DNA from: Amycolatopsis xylanica
GTDB taxonomy: Bacteria > Actinomycetota > Actinomycetes > Mycobacteriales > Pseudonocardiaceae
DNA: 64,000 bases
Reading direction: 5' to 3'
Assembly: GCF_900107045.1 (NCBI RefSeq)
Contig: NZ_FNON01000011.1
Location: 1-64,000 of the forward strand
Shown: one piece after another, positions 60,713 to 64,000 of the stretch
Numbering within the stretch: position 1 is the first letter of the stretch
How the letters are laid out: each line of letters begins with the position of its first letter
Made by a program: the position numbers and the translations under genes
The notes under the pieces: generated by a model
What the model was told of the DNA's origin: nothing
Seen by the model: only the letters and a program-made list of their open reading frames with translations
Databases searched by the model: none

Positions 60713-63700
60713 CCGACCCAGTCAGCGACGACTTCCCGGTGCTGCTCGGGCCGGTCCGCGTCGAGACCCGGTTCACCGCCACCGAGCTGCTCGTCCGCAT
60801 CTTCCCGGACGACTGGTCGATCGACAAGATCGAGGAACTGCCCACCCAGGCGGAACTGCGCGCGCTCGACGCCTACTGGATCGCGTTCTGGCGCGCCGGC
60901 GGGAACGCCGCGGGCGAGCAGGCCGCCTGGCAGGAACTCGCCGGGCGGATCCCGGCAGGCCGGGCGACCTGGCTGCTGCGCGATCACCGGCCCGACAATC
61001 CGGCGGACAAGCCTGCCGGGGTGCAGGCGACGACGACGGTGCTCATCGTGTTCGGGCAGCAGGCCGTCGCCGCGGGCGACCGGGCACCCTCGGTCGCCTA
61101 CTGGACCGCGGTCTGGCGGGCGCACGGCGACCGGGCCCGGCTCCGCGATGCCGAGATCGCGTTGCGCGCCGCGGTCGGACCGGACCGGGCCGCGGCGATC
61201 CGGGCGCGGCGGCCGGCCGGGATCGACGCCGCGGCCGTGACACCCGGCAATGACGTGGTCGTGGCGTTCCTGGTGGTCAAGCCGCCTCCGCCAGCCAAGA
61301 TCGCGCCGGAGTCATGGACGGTGCCCGCCAAGGCCACCCTGCTGCCCGACCACTTCACCGTGTTCGGCTACATCGGCGACGACCAGGTGTTCGCGCTGCC
61401 GTGCGCCCAGATCACCGGCGACCTGGAGGTCAGCCCCGACCCCGGCGCCGACGACAAGCCCAAGATCAACGACGACGGCTCACTGCACGTGCCGGACGCG
61501 TTGCGGTGGCTCACGGAGTTCCAGCGCGCGGTCGACATCGGCATGGGCTTGCGCATCAAGTACTCCGAGGTCGACGCCAGGGTCCCCCACGGACTGACCC
61601 GCCTGGTGGTGCTCGGCCTGCGCGGCCGGTCGACACCGCAGCGGGACGCCGAGGACCTGGCCGCGTTGTTCGGCCGTCAGCTGCACAGCCCGGCCGGGTT
61701 CAGCCTGCTGCCCCAGGGCACCCCGACCAACAACACCGAGCAGGCGCCGGCGGGTCAGCACACCAAGGACGAGGCGACGGCCGCGCTGCGGTCCATGGCC
61801 GGGTTCACCGGCGAAGAGTCCACCAAGGACGGCCAGTGGTTCGCCGAGCTGCTCGGCATCGACCCGGCGAGCCTCGACGGGATGCCCAACGCGGACCGCA
61901 CCGATCAAGCCGACGCCCGCGCGGCCAACACCGCGCTGTGGCCCGCCACCTGGGGCAACTTCCTGCGCACCACCCTCAACCCGATCGTGAGCGAGCAGGT
62001 CATCGCGCAGACCCGCGACTTCTTCCTGCGGTACGTCTCCGGCCGCGGCCCGATCCCGGCGGTCAAGATCGGCAGGCAGCCGTACGGCGTCATCGCGACC
62101 ACGGCGTTCTCCAGGCTGAAATGGCCGGTCGGCACCCCGCACCGGCCCGGTCTGCACGCGCTGCTCCAAGCGGCCGCGGCGGACTGGGACAAGGCCGTCG
62201 CCAAGGTCACCCATCTCGACGGCGAGCACACCGATCCGCACCAATCGCTGCTCGACATCCTCGCGCTGCACCCGGGTTCCGCGGAGTTCTACCAGCGCTA
62301 CGCGCAGAGCGTCGACGACCTGTTCAACCGGGAGAACCTCGGCGGTGAGGGCCACCGGGTGCTCTCGATCATCGAGCGGCTGCAGATGGCGCCACCGATC
62401 AAGGCGCTGCTGCGCAGGCTCGGCGCCACCGGCGACCCGGACCTGCTGGGCAGGCTGTTCGTCGGCGACCAGCATCCGCTGATCCCGCCGCTGATCGACG
62501 ACCGGCCGCTGTCGGAGACGGACCTGATCGGCAACTCCCCCAAGCCCGCGAAAAACTACCTGGCCTGGCTCGCGGCGAACGCGGCCGATCTCGAGATCAT
62601 CAGGCAGGAGAACGGGTTCGAGGGCGACGCGCGGCCGTCCGCGCTGCTGTACCTGATGCTGCGGCACGCCGTGCTGCTCGGCTGGGCCGAGGCCGGGCGG
62701 CGGCTCGCTCAGGCACGCGGGTCGGCCGTGCCCAGCCCGGCCGACCCGCCGTTCATCCACATCGCGGACGTGCCGGGCCATCCCGAGATCAAGCTGCCCA
62801 GCGAGAGCCGCTATCGGCAGCTCTACTCCCCCGACCCGAACATCACCGGGAACGCCGAGCCGCTGCACAAGTACATCCCCGGCGTGCTCGGCACCGACCC
62901 CGCCACCGCCGAGCTGGCCGAGCAGGTACGGGCGCTGGCCGCGCTCGCGAAGCTGCCGACCGCCCGCCTGGAGCGGGTCTTCACCGAACACCTCGACCTC
63001 GCGACCTATCGGCTCGACGCCTGGCGGCTCGGGCTGGCGACCGAGCGGCTCCACGAGCTGCGCTACGCGACGGGCACCGCCAGGCGGGGTGTCCACATCG
63101 GAGCGTACGGCTGGCTCGAGAACATCGAGCCGAAGGACGGGACGTTGCCCACCAAGCCGGTGCCTGACGGGCTGGCCTCGGTCTTCGGCGCCGACGAGCT
63201 GCCGCACGACGAGAACAACGGTGGCTACATCCACGCGCCGTCACCCGCTCAGGCCAGGACCGCGGCCGTGCTGCGTGCCGGTTACCTCGCCAACCGGACG
63301 ACCACGCACCCGGAGTCGTTCGCGGTGAACCTGAGCTCCGACCGGGTCCGCGTCGCGCTCTCGATATTGGACGGCCTGCGCCAAGGCCAGACGTTGAGCG
63401 CGTTGCTCGGCTACCGGTTCGAACGCGGGCTGCACGAGGGTCACCCGGACCTGAACCTGGACCGTTTCCTCCAGCCGCTGCGGGGTGCTTTCCCTTTGCG
63501 CGCCGGGAAGTTGTCCGAGAGCGGCGCTCCGGACGACGTCAAGCTGGTCGAGGCCCGCAACGTCGTCGACGGCTTGGAACTCGTCCGCCGCGCCACTCGC
63601 GTCCCGGCCACGCCGACGTATCCGTTCGGCGCCACCGGCCTGCCGGAGACCGGGGTGACGGACGACGAGAAGAAGGCCATGAACGAGGAGGTCCAGAACC

Positions 63701-64000
63701 TACTCGCGATCCATGACGCGCTGGGCGACCTGGCCGTCGCCGAGGGTACGCACCAGGCGCTGCTCGGCAACACCGAGCGTGCGTCGGCGACGCTGGATTC
63801 CTATGCCAAGGAGGGGTTCCCGCCCGATCCCGAGGTGGTGAAGACCCCGCGCAGCGGGATCACGCTCACGCACCGGTTCGGCCTGCAGCTGACGCCGGGC
63901 CTCGGCCCGGACAGCGGCGCGCCGCTACTCGGGCGCAACGGGCCGCGTGGCCGCGCCGAGCCAGCGGTCAACGCGTGGCTCAAGGACATGCTGCCGCCCG
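60709..64000 (+). CDS. Giant protein of unknown function, 5' part (runs off window)
   Basis: An uninterrupted frame of at least 1097 codons from the ATG at 60709 (ATGA overlap with the previous stop) to the right edge. It starts MTDPVSDDFPVLLGPVRVET followed by RFTATELLVRIFPDDWSIDK. Further landmarks are LRRLGATGDPDLLGRLFVGD, FAVNLSSDRVRVALSILDGL, then RQGQTLSALLGYRFERGLHE and ARNVVDGLELVRR near residues 865-965, and LDSYAKEGFPPDPEVVKTPR near 1030. I remember such proteins as a large uncharacterised group that accompanies the family of the preceding gene. No signal peptide. It has mixed alpha/beta composition with many Arg-Leu helices. Function cannot be assigned. Confidence 0.72.
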   Translation, partial: MTDPVSDDFPVLLGPVRVETRFTATELLVRIFPDDWSIDKIEELPTQAELRALDAYWIAFWRAGGNAAGEQAAWQELAGRIPAGRATWLLRDHRPDNPADKPAGVQATTTVLIVFGQQAVAAGDRAPSVAYWTAVWRAHGDRARLRDAEIALRAAVGPDRAAAIRARRPAGIDAAAVTPGNDVVVAFLVVKPPPPAKIAPESWTVPAKATLLPDHFTVFGYIGDDQVFALPCAQITGDLEVSPDPGADDKPKINDDGSLHVPDALRWLTEFQRAVDIGMGLRIKYSEVDARVPHGLTRLVVLGLRGRSTPQRDAEDLAALFGRQLHSPAGFSLLPQGTPTNNTEQAPAGQHTKDEATAALRSMAGFTGEESTKDGQWFAELLGIDPASLDGMPNADRTDQADARAANTALWPATWGNFLRTTLNPIVSEQVIAQTRDFFLRYVSGRGPIPAVKIGRQPYGVIATTAFSRLKWPVGTPHRPGLHALLQAAAADWDKAVAKVTHLDGEHTDPHQSLLDILALHPGSAEFYQRYAQSVDDLFNRENLGGEGHRVLSIIERLQMAPPIKALLRRLGATGDPDLLGRLFVGDQHPLIPPLIDDRPLSETDLIGNSPKPAKNYLAWLAANAADLEIIRQENGFEGDARPSALLYLMLRHAVLLGWAEAGRRLAQARGSAVPSPADPPFIHIADVPGHPEIKLPSESRYRQLYSPDPNITGNAEPLHKYIPGVLGTDPATAELAEQVRALAALAKLPTARLERVFTEHLDLATYRLDAWRLGLATERLHELRYATGTARRGVHIGAYGWLENIEPKDGTLPTKPVPDGLASVFGADELPHDENNGGYIHAPSPAQARTAAVLRAGYLANRTTTHPESFAVNLSSDRVRVALSILDGLRQGQTLSALLGYRFERGLHEGHPDLNLDRFLQPLRGAFPLRAGKLSESGAPDDVKLVEARNVVDGLELVRRATRVPATPTYPFGATGLPETGVTDDEKKAMNEEVQNLLAIHDALGDLAVAEGTHQALLGNTERASATLDSYAKEGFPPDPEVVKTPRSGITLTHRFGLQLTPGLGPDSGAPLLGRNGPRGRAEPAVNAWLKDMLPP

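Overview
The window is very GC-rich, with actinomycete codon use, tight ATGA/GTGA overlaps and GTG/TTG starts. It carries an aromatic (type II) polyketide cluster with deoxysugar genes, so it most likely comes from a filamentous actinomycete (Pseudonocardiales- or Streptomyces-like). The genus cannot be fixed from the sequence alone.

Region 1 (1-18.8 kb, all on the minus strand; transcription enters from the right). This is most of an angucycline-type cluster. In transcription order it holds: an atypical OmpR-type response regulator; a PgaE-like FAD oxygenase; a TcmI-type cyclase; KS-alpha; KS-beta; ACP; an ActIII-type ketoreductase; a didomain aromatase/cyclase; a fused oxygenase-reductase of the PgaM/UrdM type with a strong internal ribosome site; an MFS exporter; acyl-CoA carboxylase beta and epsilon subunits; an NDP-hexose 3-dehydratase; RmlA; a second (DHA2) exporter with its own operator; a glycosyltransferase; a 3-ketoreductase; and the start of a 2,3-dehydratase, cut by the left edge. 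The sugar genes imply 2,6-dideoxy and 2,3,6-trideoxy sugars. The 4,6-dehydratase, epimerase, 4-ketoreductase and other glycosyltransferases are not in the window.

Region 2 (18.8-22.3 kb) is the cluster border. It holds a three-gene XRE regulator / ImmA-like metallopeptidase / membrane protein operon on the minus strand, then a decayed AfsR/SARP-type regulator on the plus strand that has lost its DNA-binding domain, carries a frameshift and has lost its C-terminus.

Region 3 (22.3-43.4 kb) is a Tc (toxin complex)-like locus. A 2360-aa TcB-TcC fusion (SpvB/FG-GAP/RHS core plus an unrecognised C-terminal cargo) lies divergent from a 3020-aa TcA-like protein. The TcA gene is translationally coupled to four tandem paralogous proteins, each with seven Kelch-type blade motifs.

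Region 4 (43.4-49.1 kb) holds mostly ordinary genes: DUF5709-like, DUF4383-like, a conserved 189-aa protein, a zinc-dependent alcohol dehydrogenase, an alpha/beta-hydrolase-like protein and an M14 carboxypeptidase. A 46-nt perfect palindrome acts as a probable two-way terminator.

Region 5 (49.3-64 kb, plus strand) is an apparent operon: a subtilase without signal peptide, a 1517-aa DUF6603-like protein fused to a seventh-blade-type propeller, a further stand-alone seven-blade propeller, a 1056-aa protein of unknown function and a second giant protein (at least 1097 aa) that runs off the right edge. The shared propeller family ties regions 3 and 5 together. I propose them as one multi-protein Tc-like/propeller system that, as far as I know, has no described function. 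No tRNA, rRNA, CRISPR array or insertion sequence was seen, and no gene-free stretch exceeds 300 bases.
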